Source: Lachnospiraceae bacterium C1.1
GTDB taxonomy: Bacteria > Bacillota > Clostridia > Lachnospirales > Lachnospiraceae
Length of the DNA stretch: 64,000 bases
Assembly: GCA_030434875.1 (NCBI GenBank)
Contig: JAUISW010000001.1
Location: 631,501-695,500 of the forward strand
Reading direction: 5' to 3'
Part shown: one piece after another, positions 33,439-42,274 of the stretch
Numbering within the stretch: position 1 is the stretch's first letter
How the letters are laid out: every line of letters begins with the position of its first letter
Notes under the pieces: generated by a model
The model's database searches: none
What the model was told of the DNA's origin: nothing
Seen by the model: only the letters and a program-made list of their open reading frames with translations
Position numbers and translations under genes: made by a program

Positions 33439-34522
33439 ACAGTTATTAAATGAATCATACGCAAACGAAGGTATGAACATTCGTATAGGAGAGGTGGTAT
33501 CAGGTAAGGTTATCTCCGTAAAACCGGACGAGATCGTGCTGAATATCGGTGCTAAGGGCGACGGCATAATCACCAGAAACGAGTATTCCAATGATTCCAA
33601 TCTTGATCTTACCACAGTCGTTAAAGAAGGCGACACAATGGAAGCTAAGATTCTGAAGGGTAAAGTTGGTGACGAGCAGATCATTCTCACTTACAAGAGA
33701 CTTGCTGCAGACAGAGGCAACAAGAAGCTTGAGGAAGCTTTCGAGAATAAGGAAGTTCTTACAGCTAAAGTTGTTAAAGTACTTGATGGCGGCCTTTCCG
33801 TTGTATATGAGGGAGCAAGAGTATTCATTCCTGCAAGCCTTGTATCAGACAACTATGAGAAGGATCTCAATAAATATGCAGGACAGGATATTGAGTTCGT
33901 TATCACAGAATTCAATCCTAAGAGAAGAAGAGTTATCGGCGACAGAAAGCAGCTTCTTGTTTCAAGAAAAGCTGAGAAGCAGAAAGAGCTACTTGACAGA
34001 CTTCATGTTGGCGATATCATCGAAGGCAATGTTAAGAATGTTACAGATTTCGGTGCATTCGTAGATCTTGGCGATATCGATGGCCTTCTTCATATCTCAG
34101 AGATGTCATGGGGACATGTTGAGAATCCTAAGAAGGTATTCAAGGTTGGTGATAAGCTCAGAGTATTCATTAAGGATATCCAGGGCACAAAGATTGCACT
34201 CAGCCTTAAGTTCCCGGATGAGAACCCTTGGCTTACAGCAATTGATAAGTATGCTGTTGGTACTATCGTAAAGGGTAAGGTTGCACGTATGACTGACTTC
34301 GGCGCTTTTGTAGAGCTCGAGCCTGGTATCGATGCACTCCTTCATGTTTCACAGATCGCACGTGAGCATATCGATAAGCCTTCAGATATTCTTAAGTCAG
34401 GTCAGGAAGTTGAAGCTAAGGTTGTTGACTTCAACGAAGATGATCGTAAGATCTCACTTAGTATAAAGGCTCTTTCTGCTAACAATGATGATGCAGAAGA
34501 GACAGATTCTGTAGAAGAATAA
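33416..34522 (+). CDS. rpsA: Ribosomal protein S1-like, four S1 domains
   Basis: A 368-residue RNA-binding protein. Four S1 repeats are visible: one starting GEVVSGKVISVKPDEIVLN (about 23), one at VLTAKVVKVLDGGLSVVY (about 115), and GDIIEGNVKNVTDFGAFVDLGDIDGLLH (about 199) and GTIVKGKVARMTDFGAFVELEPGIDALLH (about 284). It promotes mRNA binding on the ribosome. It has a strong ribosome binding site, GAGGAGG, inside the end of ispH. A terminator follows. Confidence 0.93.
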   Translation: MSEEQTFEQLLNESYANEGMNIRIGEVVSGKVISVKPDEIVLNIGAKGDGIITRNEYSNDSNLDLTTVVKEGDTMEAKILKGKVGDEQIILTYKRLAADRGNKKLEEAFENKEVLTAKVVKVLDGGLSVVYEGARVFIPASLVSDNYEKDLNKYAGQDIEFVITEFNPKRRRVIGDRKQLLVSRKAEKQKELLDRLHVGDIIEGNVKNVTDFGAFVDLGDIDGLLHISEMSWGHVENPKKVFKVGDKLRVFIKDIQGTKIALSLKFPDENPWLTAIDKYAVGTIVKGKVARMTDFGAFVELEPGIDALLHVSQIAREHIDKPSDILKSGQEVEAKVVDFNEDDRKISLSIKALSANNDDAEETDSVEE

Positions 34523-34530
34523 AAAGATTG

Positions 34531-34556
34531 TGCCCGCTTATGCGGGCATGGTTTTT
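34531..34556 (+). terminator. Rho-independent terminator after rpsA
   Basis: TGCCCGC (34531-34537) pairs with GCGGGCA (34542-34548), followed by TGGTTTTT. Confidence 0.85.
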
Positions 34557-34651
34557 AAATAGCGAAAAGTTTATTTTTCGTTAATAATTTATTTCACCAC
34601 TGACTGTTACTGGTAACATGGATGTTTTGCAAAAGTGAGGGGGTCACGATT

Positions 34652-35434
34652 ATGGTTCAGGGTGATTACGTTCAGTTTGAGAAGGCTATTTTTGCTTTAA
34701 CCAAGATTGATCTGACAGCGTATAAAGAAAAGCAGATGCGCAGAAGGATTGATACTTTGATCGAGCGAAATAAGTTCAGCGATTACAGTTCGTATGCTGA
34801 TGGTCTTAAAAAGGACACTAAGTTATTTGATGAGTTTGTCAACTATATCACCATCAATGTTTCTGAGTTTTACAGAAATACTGATCAGTGGGAGTTGATG
34901 GATAAGACTTTTATTCCGGAGCTCAAAAAGAAATTTGGTGAAAATCTTAAGATCTGGAGTGCAGCATGTTCAACAGGAGATGAGCCTTATTCTCTGGTTA
35001 TGGCTTTATCAAGACATTTGCCAATGAATAAGATAAAGATCTTTGCTACTGATCTGGATAAGACAGTTATCGGTAAGGCAAAGGTTGGTCTTTATGGAGA
35101 AAAGAGCTTAACCGGTGTTCCTAAGGATCTGAAGGACAAGTACTTTACAAAGGTAGGTCCATCATATCAGATCAGCGATGAGATCAAAAAGAAGGTTGAG
35201 TTCAAAGAGCACAATCTTTTAAAGGATTCATATCCTACTAATCAGGATATGATCGTCTGCAGAAATGTGCTTATTTATTTTACAGAGGAAGCCAAGGACG
35301 AGGTGTTCCGCAAGTTTGCCGCATCGCTTAAGATGGGCGGTATTCTCTTTATAGGAAGCACAGAGCAGATTATCAATTACAAAGATATGGGCTACGAGAG
35401 AAGAAATTCCTTCTTCTACGAAAAAGTTAAATAA
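34652..35434 (+). CDS. cheR: Chemotaxis methyltransferase CheR
   Basis: A 260-residue SAM-dependent enzyme that methylates glutamates on chemoreceptors. It has the helical N-terminal domain (KEKQMRRRIDTLIERN), the SAM motif WSAACSTGDEPYSLVMAL, KIFATDLDKTVIGKA and CRNVLIYF. The ATG follows GAGGGGG; a longer frame from 34622 lacks a site. It is a lone gene between two terminators, with no other che genes near except the receptor remnant at 15486. Confidence 0.94.
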   Translation: MVQGDYVQFEKAIFALTKIDLTAYKEKQMRRRIDTLIERNKFSDYSSYADGLKKDTKLFDEFVNYITINVSEFYRNTDQWELMDKTFIPELKKKFGENLKIWSAACSTGDEPYSLVMALSRHLPMNKIKIFATDLDKTVIGKAKVGLYGEKSLTGVPKDLKDKYFTKVGPSYQISDEIKKKVEFKEHNLLKDSYPTNQDMIVCRNVLIYFTEEAKDEVFRKFAASLKMGGILFIGSTEQIINYKDMGYERRNSFFYEKVK

Positions 35435-35444
35435 TATCGATTAT

Positions 35445-35480
35445 AAAAAGCGTTAGATTTCGTAATCTAGCGCTTTTTTT
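35445..35480 (+). terminator. Rho-independent terminator after cheR
   Basis: AAAAAGCGTTAGATT pairs with AATCTAGCGCTTTTT across a TCGT loop, followed by more T. Confidence 0.88.
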
Positions 35481-35487
35481 ATTTGCC

Positions 35488-35580
35488 TGTTGCGCCGTTC
35501 GCATCAAAGTTCCTACGAGGAACGCTCTCGCTGGAAACAGATAAACCGAACAACGTAAAAGGCGAAGTAGCAACGATGCG
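35488..35580. repeat. Family B intergenic repeat (copy 1)
   Basis: CGCCGTTCGC plus ATCAAAGTTCCTACGA (35494-35517) is the reverse complement, with one change, of 40363-40389. ACCGAACAACGT (35545-35557) recurs at 40392-40404 in the same orientation. No ORF is present. Confidence 0.6.
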
Positions 35581-35656
35581 AGGTAGCTGTGAAAGAGACA
35601 TTAAAATAGATCAATAAAATTAGAGAAAATCTGTCAATTGTATTTAACGGTTTAAT

Positions 35657-36316
35657 GTGCTAAATTATTTATTAATTAAATATAAAGAATACATAAAAAC
35701 AATAGAAACATTAAATACACGTATACAACAGGAATTACTTATGACGATTATAAACGAAAAAGACGGTAAAGTATATCTTGAAAGATTACTGGAAAAATAC
35801 TCGGCATTCTTTGATATTAAAAAAGAATATGATTATCACGGAATAAAGTTTTCAGCCTATGCCTACTTTCACAGCTTAAATGAAAAGTATGTTTTAACCA
35901 GGAAGGCAAATCTCTGGAGAGCAAAAGCTTTTGAACACGTGCTTTTTTTGGAAGTTGAAAGAGTAGATGAAGATCTGATAGAAAAATTAAGAAAGTTGAT
36001 AAAAGAGTATATGGAGCCTGAACTTGTCAGGGGAGGTAATAAATACCCTTGCGAAGACCATATGTACAGCTATTTAACATTAGTGATCCTATCAAAAGAA
36101 AAGATTGAGAATGACATGATCAGAGCAGTCAGACGTTTTCATTTTGATAAAGGATATCTGTTTAGTTTTAGAGGGCACTCCGAAGCCCATATCGCATGCG
36201 TGGATATGGAATCGGAATTGGTATATACAAATTTTGCGGCGAGGGAGATGAAAAAAACTTTGCAAAGTGTTTTTGAAGAAAAAAAGATCGAAGCTGTGCC
36301 GCAAAGGGGAATATAA
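35657..36316 (+). CDS. Hypothetical protein (219 aa) upstream of cstA
   Basis: A 219-residue soluble, charged protein with no signal peptide. It contains KEYDYHGIKFSAYAYFHSLNEKYVL and a Cys/His-containing stretch (KYPCEDHMYSYLTLVILSKE). No family was recognised. It ends 46 bases before the transporter start in the same direction, so the two may be linked. The ribosome binding site is weak. One guess from position is a regulator or accessory of the transporter. Confidence 0.6.
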   Translation: MLNYLLIKYKEYIKTIETLNTRIQQELLMTIINEKDGKVYLERLLEKYSAFFDIKKEYDYHGIKFSAYAYFHSLNEKYVLTRKANLWRAKAFEHVLFLEVERVDEDLIEKLRKLIKEYMEPELVRGGNKYPCEDHMYSYLTLVILSKEKIENDMIRAVRRFHFDKGYLFSFRGHSEAHIACVDMESELVYTNFAAREMKKTLQSVFEEKKIEAVPQRGI

Positions 36317-36362
36317 ATATATCGAAGCCTTATTTAATCATTCTAAGGAGGAAGTAGAAAAA

Positions 36363-38126
36363 ATGAACGCAGTAGTAGTGTTGATCGTAAGTATCGCGGT
36401 ACTTATTACCGGATATGTAACTTACGGTAAGTGGCTCGCAAAAGAATGGGGTGTAGATCCAAGTCAGAAAACACCTTCACATGAAATGGAGGATGGAGTA
36501 GATTATGTTCCTGCAAAAGCACCTGTGCTTATGGGACATCACTTTTCATCAATAGCCGGTGCAGGACCGATCAATGGTCCTATACAGGCAGCAGTATTCG
36601 GATGGGTTCCTGTACTTCTCTGGATCCTCATTGGAGGTATTTTCTTTGGAGCAGTTCACGATTTTGGTGCACTTTTTGCTTCGATCAGAAACAAAGGACA
36701 GTCAATTGGTGAAATTATTGAAACCACAATGGGCAGAGGAGCTAAGAGACTTTTCGGAGTTTTCGGATATCTTACACTTATCCTTGTTGTTGCAGCGTTT
36801 GGCTCAATCGTAGCAAGTACATTTGGTATAACCAATGCATCAGGTGCGGTAGTTTCTGCCGAAGCTATGGAAGCTAATGAATCAACAGCAATGATCTCAA
36901 TCCTTTTCATAATGCTTGCAATATTCTTCGGAATTGCTGTTTATAGAAAAAACGTTCCTTTGAGCGTAGCAACTGTTGGCGGAGTTATCGGTATTGTTGC
37001 AATTGTAGCTCTTGGACTTAACTGGCATCCGATTGCTTTAACTTATAACGTATGGATGATAGTTGTAGGTCTTTATATCCTTGTTGCATCGGTCACTCCT
37101 GTATGGATATTGCTGCAGCCGAGAGATTATCTCAGCTCTTTCCTGCTTTACTTCATGATGGCAGTATCCGTAATTGGAATTATCGGAGCATCTGCAACAG
37201 GAAACGGTACTCTCAATATTCCGGCATTTAACGGATTTACACATGCAGCTTCAAATGGACTTTTCACTACAGGAAGTATTTTCCCTGCATTGTTTGTAAC
37301 AATCGCCTGCGGAGCAATTTCAGGCTTCCATTCACTTGTAGCTTCAGGTACAACCTCTAAGCAGCTCGACAGCGAAAAAGATGCACGTGCGATCGGATAC
37401 GGCTCCATGCTCATAGAATGTGCACTTGCAGTTGTTTCACTTTGTGCAGTTGGATTTGTATGGGCAGGAGCATCAGCAGAAACTTCAGAATTTGCTTCAC
37501 CTACAGCAGTATTTGCAAAAGGTGTTTCCGGCATGATCGGTACATTTGCAGGTTCAGATTCACAGGCAGTAAGTATTGCTTATAACATGCTTGTTCTTGC
37601 AGTTTCAGTATTCTGCCTTACATCACTTGATACAGCAACAAGACTTGCAAGATATATGTTCCAGGAATTCTGGCTTGAGCCCGGTGAGACTTATAAGACT
37701 GTAAGCGGATATAAGAGGATCATTACTCACCCTGTAGTTGCAACAGCTATAACTGTTGTACTTGGTATCGGGCTTGGAATGACAGGATACACAAAGATCT
37801 GGCCGCTTTTCGGAGCAGCAAACCAGCTTCTTGCAGCAGTAGGTCTTATGGCTGTATGTACATGGCTTGGTGCTATGGGAAGAAACAACAAAATGTTCTA
37901 TATTCCTATGATGTTTATGCTTGTTGTAACAGTTTGTTCACTTTTCCAGACTATAATGGCTAAGGTAAAGGTTATTTCAGCAGGCGGAGCTGATACAGGA
38001 TGGGCAGTTGTTCAGGCCGGAATCGGATTTCTTCTTGTTATTTTATCAATTGTACTGGCAGTTATTTCGATCCGTACAATTGTAAAACAGAATAAGAAGG
38101 AAGACGCTGAAACTGTTGAAGCCTGA
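36363..38126 (+). CDS. cstA: CstA-family peptide/pyruvate transporter
   Basis: A 587-residue membrane protein with more than a dozen hydrophobic segments. Family motifs are PSHEMEDGVDYVPAKAPVL, GHHFSSIAGAGPINGPI, FGAVHDFGALFASIRNKGQSIGEI, and the later CGAISGFHSLVASGTTSKQ and LTSLDTATRLARYMFQE. Relatives import pyruvate (BtsT) or peptides (CstA). ATG 36363 follows AAGGAGG; an upstream in-frame ATG overlapping the previous gene was rejected. A 74-residue gene follows after 23 bases. Confidence 0.92.
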   Translation: MNAVVVLIVSIAVLITGYVTYGKWLAKEWGVDPSQKTPSHEMEDGVDYVPAKAPVLMGHHFSSIAGAGPINGPIQAAVFGWVPVLLWILIGGIFFGAVHDFGALFASIRNKGQSIGEIIETTMGRGAKRLFGVFGYLTLILVVAAFGSIVASTFGITNASGAVVSAEAMEANESTAMISILFIMLAIFFGIAVYRKNVPLSVATVGGVIGIVAIVALGLNWHPIALTYNVWMIVVGLYILVASVTPVWILLQPRDYLSSFLLYFMMAVSVIGIIGASATGNGTLNIPAFNGFTHAASNGLFTTGSIFPALFVTIACGAISGFHSLVASGTTSKQLDSEKDARAIGYGSMLIECALAVVSLCAVGFVWAGASAETSEFASPTAVFAKGVSGMIGTFAGSDSQAVSIAYNMLVLAVSVFCLTSLDTATRLARYMFQEFWLEPGETYKTVSGYKRIITHPVVATAITVVLGIGLGMTGYTKIWPLFGAANQLLAAVGLMAVCTWLGAMGRNNKMFYIPMMFMLVVTVCSLFQTIMAKVKVISAGGADTGWAVVQAGIGFLLVILSIVLAVISIRTIVKQNKKEDAETVEA

Positions 38127-38149
38127 CCTAAAAAGGAGGAGAGTATAGA

Positions 38150-38374
38150 ATGGATATTAAGGCACAGGTAGAAGCAATTGTTAAGAAAGCAGCTACAGAT
38201 AAGAATTTTCAGGCTGAGTTTCAGAAGAACCCTGAAAAGGCAATTGAAAATCTTTCAGGAATAGATATTCCTGATGGAGCTGTTGATCAGGTAGTTGCAG
38301 CCGTAAAGGCAAAGATGGCCGGTGATAACCTTGGTGGAGTTGTCGATGGAATAAAGGGAATCTTCGGTAAATAA
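38150..38374 (+). CDS. Small helical protein (74 aa) downstream of cstA
   Basis: A 74-residue soluble protein: MDIKAQVEAIVKKAATDKNF, then a KNPEKAIENLSGIDIPD motif and Gly-rich C-terminal GGVVDGIKGIFGK. The layout (helix, NPEKA turn, helix, Gly-rich end) recalls Nif11/NHLP-like leader regions, but no precursor core or enzyme is present, so this is only resemblance. It has a strong ribosome binding site (AAAGGAGGAGAG). A terminator follows, so it is probably the last gene of the cstA transcript. Confidence 0.75.
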   Translation: MDIKAQVEAIVKKAATDKNFQAEFQKNPEKAIENLSGIDIPDGAVDQVVAAVKAKMAGDNLGGVVDGIKGIFGK

Positions 38375-38416
38375 TACTTCAAAAATTAATACAATAATAA
38401 AACAATTGTCGAAAGC

Positions 38417-38463
38417 AAAAAGCTCTCATTTCTGCTATAATCAGAAATGAGAGCTTTTTTTTT
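38417..38463 (+). terminator. Rho-independent terminator after the cstA unit
   Basis: The 18-base arms AAAAAGCTCTCATTTCTG and CAGAAATGAGAGCTTTTT enclose a 7-base loop and are followed by more T. Confidence 0.92.
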
Positions 38464-38586
38464 GGGAGTTAATAAGGATGGGTTTATTAATTCTTTAATT
38501 AAGATGGGATTATGAAAATAAAGATAATTAGAAGGATTCTCTTAGCTTTAGAGAATATTCTGTTACATAGAGGGGGTAACAGAACT

Positions 38587-40338
38587 ATGGATAATGAAAC
38601 AATGATGCAGTATTTCGAATGGTACATGCCTGCAGATGGGCTGCATTGGGAAAGAGTAGCCGCAAAGGCAAAAATGCTTAAAGAGATCGGAGTTACAGCA
38701 GTCTGGCTGCCTCCGGCTTATAAAGGTGATGAAGGAAAATATTCAGTCGGTTATGATGTTTATGATACTTATGACCTTGGAGAATTTGACCGTAAAGGTG
38801 AAGTGAGGACAAAATACGGAACCAGGGAAGAATATCTCAAGGCTGTACAGGCTCTTCATAAGGCTGGGATACAGGTTATTGCCGATATCGTTATCAATCA
38901 GATGACAGGAGCCGATGCAACAGAAACGGTCATGGCGATAGAGACTGCGGAGGATAATAGAGAGCAGGAAATATCAGAGCCTTTTGAAATAGAAGCCTGG
39001 ACTAAATTTGATTTTCCTTCCAGAAATGGAAAATACAGCAGCCATAAATGGAACCTGGAGAATTTTACAGGTACTGACTGGGATGAAAAGAATAAAAAGA
39101 GCGGGATTTTCCTTTTCCGTGGGAAAAAATGGAATGACGAGACAGATTCCGAGAATGTTAATTTTGACTATCTCATGGGAGTAAATCTCGATATGAATAA
39201 TCCTGATACTATCTGGGCTATTCTGGAATGGGGCAAATGGTATATAAAGACCGTTAAGCCTGATGGTCTGAGACTGGATGCCGTAAAGCATATAAATTTT
39301 GAGTTTTACAGAGACTGGCTAACGGTAATAAGGAGAAATGCCGGAAAAGATCTTTTTGCCGTTGGAGAATATTGGAATGGCGATGTAAACCGACTGATAC
39401 ATTATATTGATGTAGTACAGGGAAATGTATGGCCGAAATTCCCTAAATGCCGCAAAGCAGGAGAAAATTTTGAGGAAAAGATCCAGCAGGCGGCAGAGAA
39501 AAAGGAAAATGCTGATAATTCGGATAATCCTTCCGAAAATATTAATTCTGAAAATGAAAATCCGGAAAATACCGAAAATACTGTTTCACCGGAAAAAATG
39601 GCGCTTGGTATACCTATCCCGGCGGCTGTAGAAAATCCGGAAGAATCTGATTATGAGGAGCTGCCGGAACAGACACCCAGGGAACTTGGACTTGGAACAG
39701 CAATTTCACTTTTTGATGTACCTCTGCATTTTGCGTTTTATGAAGCTTCAAAAAATCCTGAAGCATTTGACATGGGAGGGCTTTTTGAAAATACTCTTGT
39801 GAAAAGGCGACCTTGGAACGCTGTAACATTTGTAGACAACCATGATACGCAGCCGGGACAGTCATTGGAAAGCTTTGTAGAGCCATGGTTCAAACCAATA
39901 GCATATGCAATGATACTTTTGAGAAAAGATGGAATTCCCTGTGTGTTTTATGGCGATTATTATGGCATTCCGCATGATAAGATAGAGCCTATCAGTGCAC
40001 TTCCGATACTTATGCTTATAAGAAAGCTCTGCGCATACGATCTTCAAAAGGATTATTTTGATACTCGTACTATTGTAGGATTTACGAGATCGGGAAATTT
40101 AGAGCATCCTGATTCGGGACTCGCAGTTGTAGCAACAAGCAGAGATCCGGGAAGCAAATACATGGTCATAGGAGAGGATAAAACCAGGGGCGGACAGCGT
40201 TTTTATGACGCTCTCGGAAATTTCGATGATCCTGTAGTCCTTGATAACAATAACGGAGCGGATTTCCCTGTCAGAGGCGGTTCGGTATCGGTTTACGTCT
40301 CCGAACCAATCTACAGAGTCATAAGAACTATGCTATAG
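38587..40338 (+). CDS. Cytoplasmic alpha-amylase (GH13_5-like) with ~92-residue insertion
   Basis: A 583-residue glycoside hydrolase without signal peptide, so it acts on intracellular alpha-glucan. The start MMQYFEWYMPADGLHWERV is typical of the family. Catalytic residues are Asp231 (LRLDAVKH), Glu261 (VGEYW) and Asp420 (VDNHDTQPGQ). The first two sit at the positions known for Bacillus alpha-amylase, while the third is shifted by 92. The extra residues lie between about 285 and 375, an Asn/Glu/Pro-rich low-complexity stretch before ISLFDVPLHF. ATG 38587 follows AGAGGGGG; a longer frame from 38512 is not supported. Confidence 0.92.
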   Translation: MDNETMMQYFEWYMPADGLHWERVAAKAKMLKEIGVTAVWLPPAYKGDEGKYSVGYDVYDTYDLGEFDRKGEVRTKYGTREEYLKAVQALHKAGIQVIADIVINQMTGADATETVMAIETAEDNREQEISEPFEIEAWTKFDFPSRNGKYSSHKWNLENFTGTDWDEKNKKSGIFLFRGKKWNDETDSENVNFDYLMGVNLDMNNPDTIWAILEWGKWYIKTVKPDGLRLDAVKHINFEFYRDWLTVIRRNAGKDLFAVGEYWNGDVNRLIHYIDVVQGNVWPKFPKCRKAGENFEEKIQQAAEKKENADNSDNPSENINSENENPENTENTVSPEKMALGIPIPAAVENPEESDYEELPEQTPRELGLGTAISLFDVPLHFAFYEASKNPEAFDMGGLFENTLVKRRPWNAVTFVDNHDTQPGQSLESFVEPWFKPIAYAMILLRKDGIPCVFYGDYYGIPHDKIEPISALPILMLIRKLCAYDLQKDYFDTRTIVGFTRSGNLEHPDSGLAVVATSRDPGSKYMVIGEDKTRGGQRFYDALGNFDDPVVLDNNNGADFPVRGGSVSVYVSEPIYRVIRTML

Positions 40339-40357
40339 TCTTTGATTTAGACTGTTG

Positions 40358-40410
40358 CGTTGTTCGTAGGAACTTTGAGGCGAACGGCGAACACCGAACA
40401 ACGTTGCATT
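40358..40410. repeat. Family B intergenic repeat (copy 2)
   Basis: CGTTGTTCG (40358-40366) and CGAACAACG (40395-40403) form the outer arms of a palindrome. The enclosed TTCGTAGGAACTTTGAGGCG plus AACGGCG is an inverted copy of 35491-35517. It lies between the amylase and xylulokinase genes. Confidence 0.6.
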
Positions 40411-40500
40411 GTTGGGGTTCAGAAGGGTAATAACAGGTGAAGACAGTCTTTTAGGCAGAATTCACCTGAATAAAATATGATATAAAAGGAGAAAGGGAAA

Positions 40501-41958
40501 ATGAACTATATCGGGGTAGATTTAGGCACATCGGCTGTAAAACTGATGCTTATGGCATCAGATGGGAAAATATTGAAGATTGTTTCAAGAGAATATCCTG
40601 TGAGCTTTCCTCATGCAGGCTGGTCAGAGCAGAATCCTAAAGACTGGTATGAGGCTGTAATTGATGGAATTAAGGAGCTGACAGCAGATTTTGACAAGAA
40701 TGAAATTGCCGGGATCGGATGCGGCGGGCAGATGCATGGACTTGTTGCACTTGATGAAAATGATGAAGTCATTCGTCCGGCTATACTTTGGAATGATGGA
40801 AGAACAGTCGAGGAAACAGAATATTTAAACGAAGTCATAGGAAAAAAGAAACTTGCACAGTATACGGGGAATATTGCTTTTGCCGGTTTCACGGCGCCAA
40901 AGATCCTCTGGATGAAAAAGCATGAGCCTGAAAAATTCGATAAAATAAGAAAGATCATGCTGCCAAAGGATTATATAAACTATAAACTTACAGGTGTTCA
41001 TTCTACGGATTATTCAGATGCTTCAGGAATGCTTCTTTTGGATGTGGCGAATAAATGCTGGAGCAAAGAAATGGCAGAGATCTGCGGCATCGACATGAAA
41101 GTCCTGCCCGGGCTTTTTGAAAGCTATGAGATTATAGGAAATCTTTCGAAAGAAGCTGCGGAGCTTCTGGGACTGAATGAAAATGTGAAGGTTGTTGCCG
41201 GAGCAGGAGATAATGCAGCAGCTGCTGTAGGAACAGGAACAGTTGGTGACGGAAGCTGCAATATATCAGTAGGTACGTCCGGAACTATCTTTATAGCAAG
41301 CAGAGATTTTAAGATGGATTCAAATAATGCACTGCATTCATTTGATCATGCAGATGGTCATTATCATCTCATGGGCTGCATGCTGAGTGCTGCTTCCTGC
41401 AAAAAATGGTGGTTTGAGGATATATTAAAGACTGATGATTATGCGGGTGAAGAAAAGCGTATAGATAAACTTGGCGAAAATAATATATTTTTCCTGCCAT
41501 ATCTCATGGGAGAGAGATCACCTCATAATGATACCTCTGCAAGAGGTGCATTTATAGGAATGAGTATGGACAGCAGCAGAGCAGATATGAGCCAGGCAGT
41601 TATAGAGGGAATAATGTTTGGACTCAGAGATTCCCTGGAGATAGCAAGAAGTCTTGGTTTAAAGATAGAGAAGAGCAAAATCTGCGGCGGAGGGTCAAGA
41701 GGTGTCCTTTCTAAGAAAATTGCAGCGTCAGTGATGAACCTTGAACTGGAAATAATAGAAAACGAGCAGGGACCTGCACTCGGAGGCGCAATGCTTGCGG
41801 CAGTAGGAGCAGGAGAATATAAAAGCGTGGAAGAGGCTGCGGATAAGATCGTTAAGGTGGTAGAGACGGTAAAACCTGATCCGGAGCTCGTTAAGAAATA
41901 TAATGAAAAATATGAAAAATTCAAAAGTTATTATCCTTTGCTTAAAGGCAATTTTTAA
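40501..41958 (+). CDS. xylB: Xylulokinase (FGGY family)
   Basis: A 485-residue sugar kinase of normal length. It starts YIGVDLGTSAVKLMLM (phosphate loop), with GCGGQMHGLVALDEN and RPAILWNDGRT (substrate loop). The second half has AGAGDNAAAAVGTG, VGTSGTIF, PYLMGERSPHNDTSARG and CGGGSRGVLSKKIAASV. The QMHG motif and WNDGRT favour xylulose as substrate. No isomerase or transporter for pentose is adjacent. The ribosome binding site is AAAGGAGAAAGG, and a terminator follows. Confidence 0.93.
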   Translation: MNYIGVDLGTSAVKLMLMASDGKILKIVSREYPVSFPHAGWSEQNPKDWYEAVIDGIKELTADFDKNEIAGIGCGGQMHGLVALDENDEVIRPAILWNDGRTVEETEYLNEVIGKKKLAQYTGNIAFAGFTAPKILWMKKHEPEKFDKIRKIMLPKDYINYKLTGVHSTDYSDASGMLLLDVANKCWSKEMAEICGIDMKVLPGLFESYEIIGNLSKEAAELLGLNENVKVVAGAGDNAAAAVGTGTVGDGSCNISVGTSGTIFIASRDFKMDSNNALHSFDHADGHYHLMGCMLSAASCKKWWFEDILKTDDYAGEEKRIDKLGENNIFFLPYLMGERSPHNDTSARGAFIGMSMDSSRADMSQAVIEGIMFGLRDSLEIARSLGLKIEKSKICGGGSRGVLSKKIAASVMNLELEIIENEQGPALGGAMLAAVGAGEYKSVEEAADKIVKVVETVKPDPELVKKYNEKYEKFKSYYPLLKGNF

Positions 41959-41961
41959 GGG

Positions 41962-41996
41962 AAAAAGCGACAGTCAATTTTGGCTGTCGCTTTTTT
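41962..41996 (+). terminator. Rho-independent terminator after xylB
   Basis: AAAAGCGACAG (41963-41973) pairs with CTGTCGCTTTT (41984-41994), followed by TT. Confidence 0.88.
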
Positions 41997-42274
41997 GCAT
42001 CTTATTTTATCCATATAAGATGTGTAAGCGCCCTTTTGATTAAATAAAAACATACCGATAAATAAACTAGGATAGTATCTCTTTGGTATAAGGTCAGATG
42101 CTTGACTTATAATGCTTATATAGGTAGAATGAAACTTGTTTTAAAAAAAAATATGTATAAAACTGTATTGAGCGCAATCGCAATTAATACAATAAAATAT
42201 TTGGCAAATGAGCCTTGACGTTAAAATTCGAATAGGCTTTTTGTAATAAAAAGATAGGAGGAATGGAAGAGTAA
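41997..42274. other. AT-rich spacer before the flavoprotein gene
   Basis: The 316-base gap between xylB and the flavoprotein gene holds the terminator and then AT-rich sequence with no ORF. A TTGACG box occurs near 42217, but no matching -10 is at the right distance. The likely ribosome binding site is GGAGG near 42257 or GGAAGAG near 42265. Confidence 0.4.
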
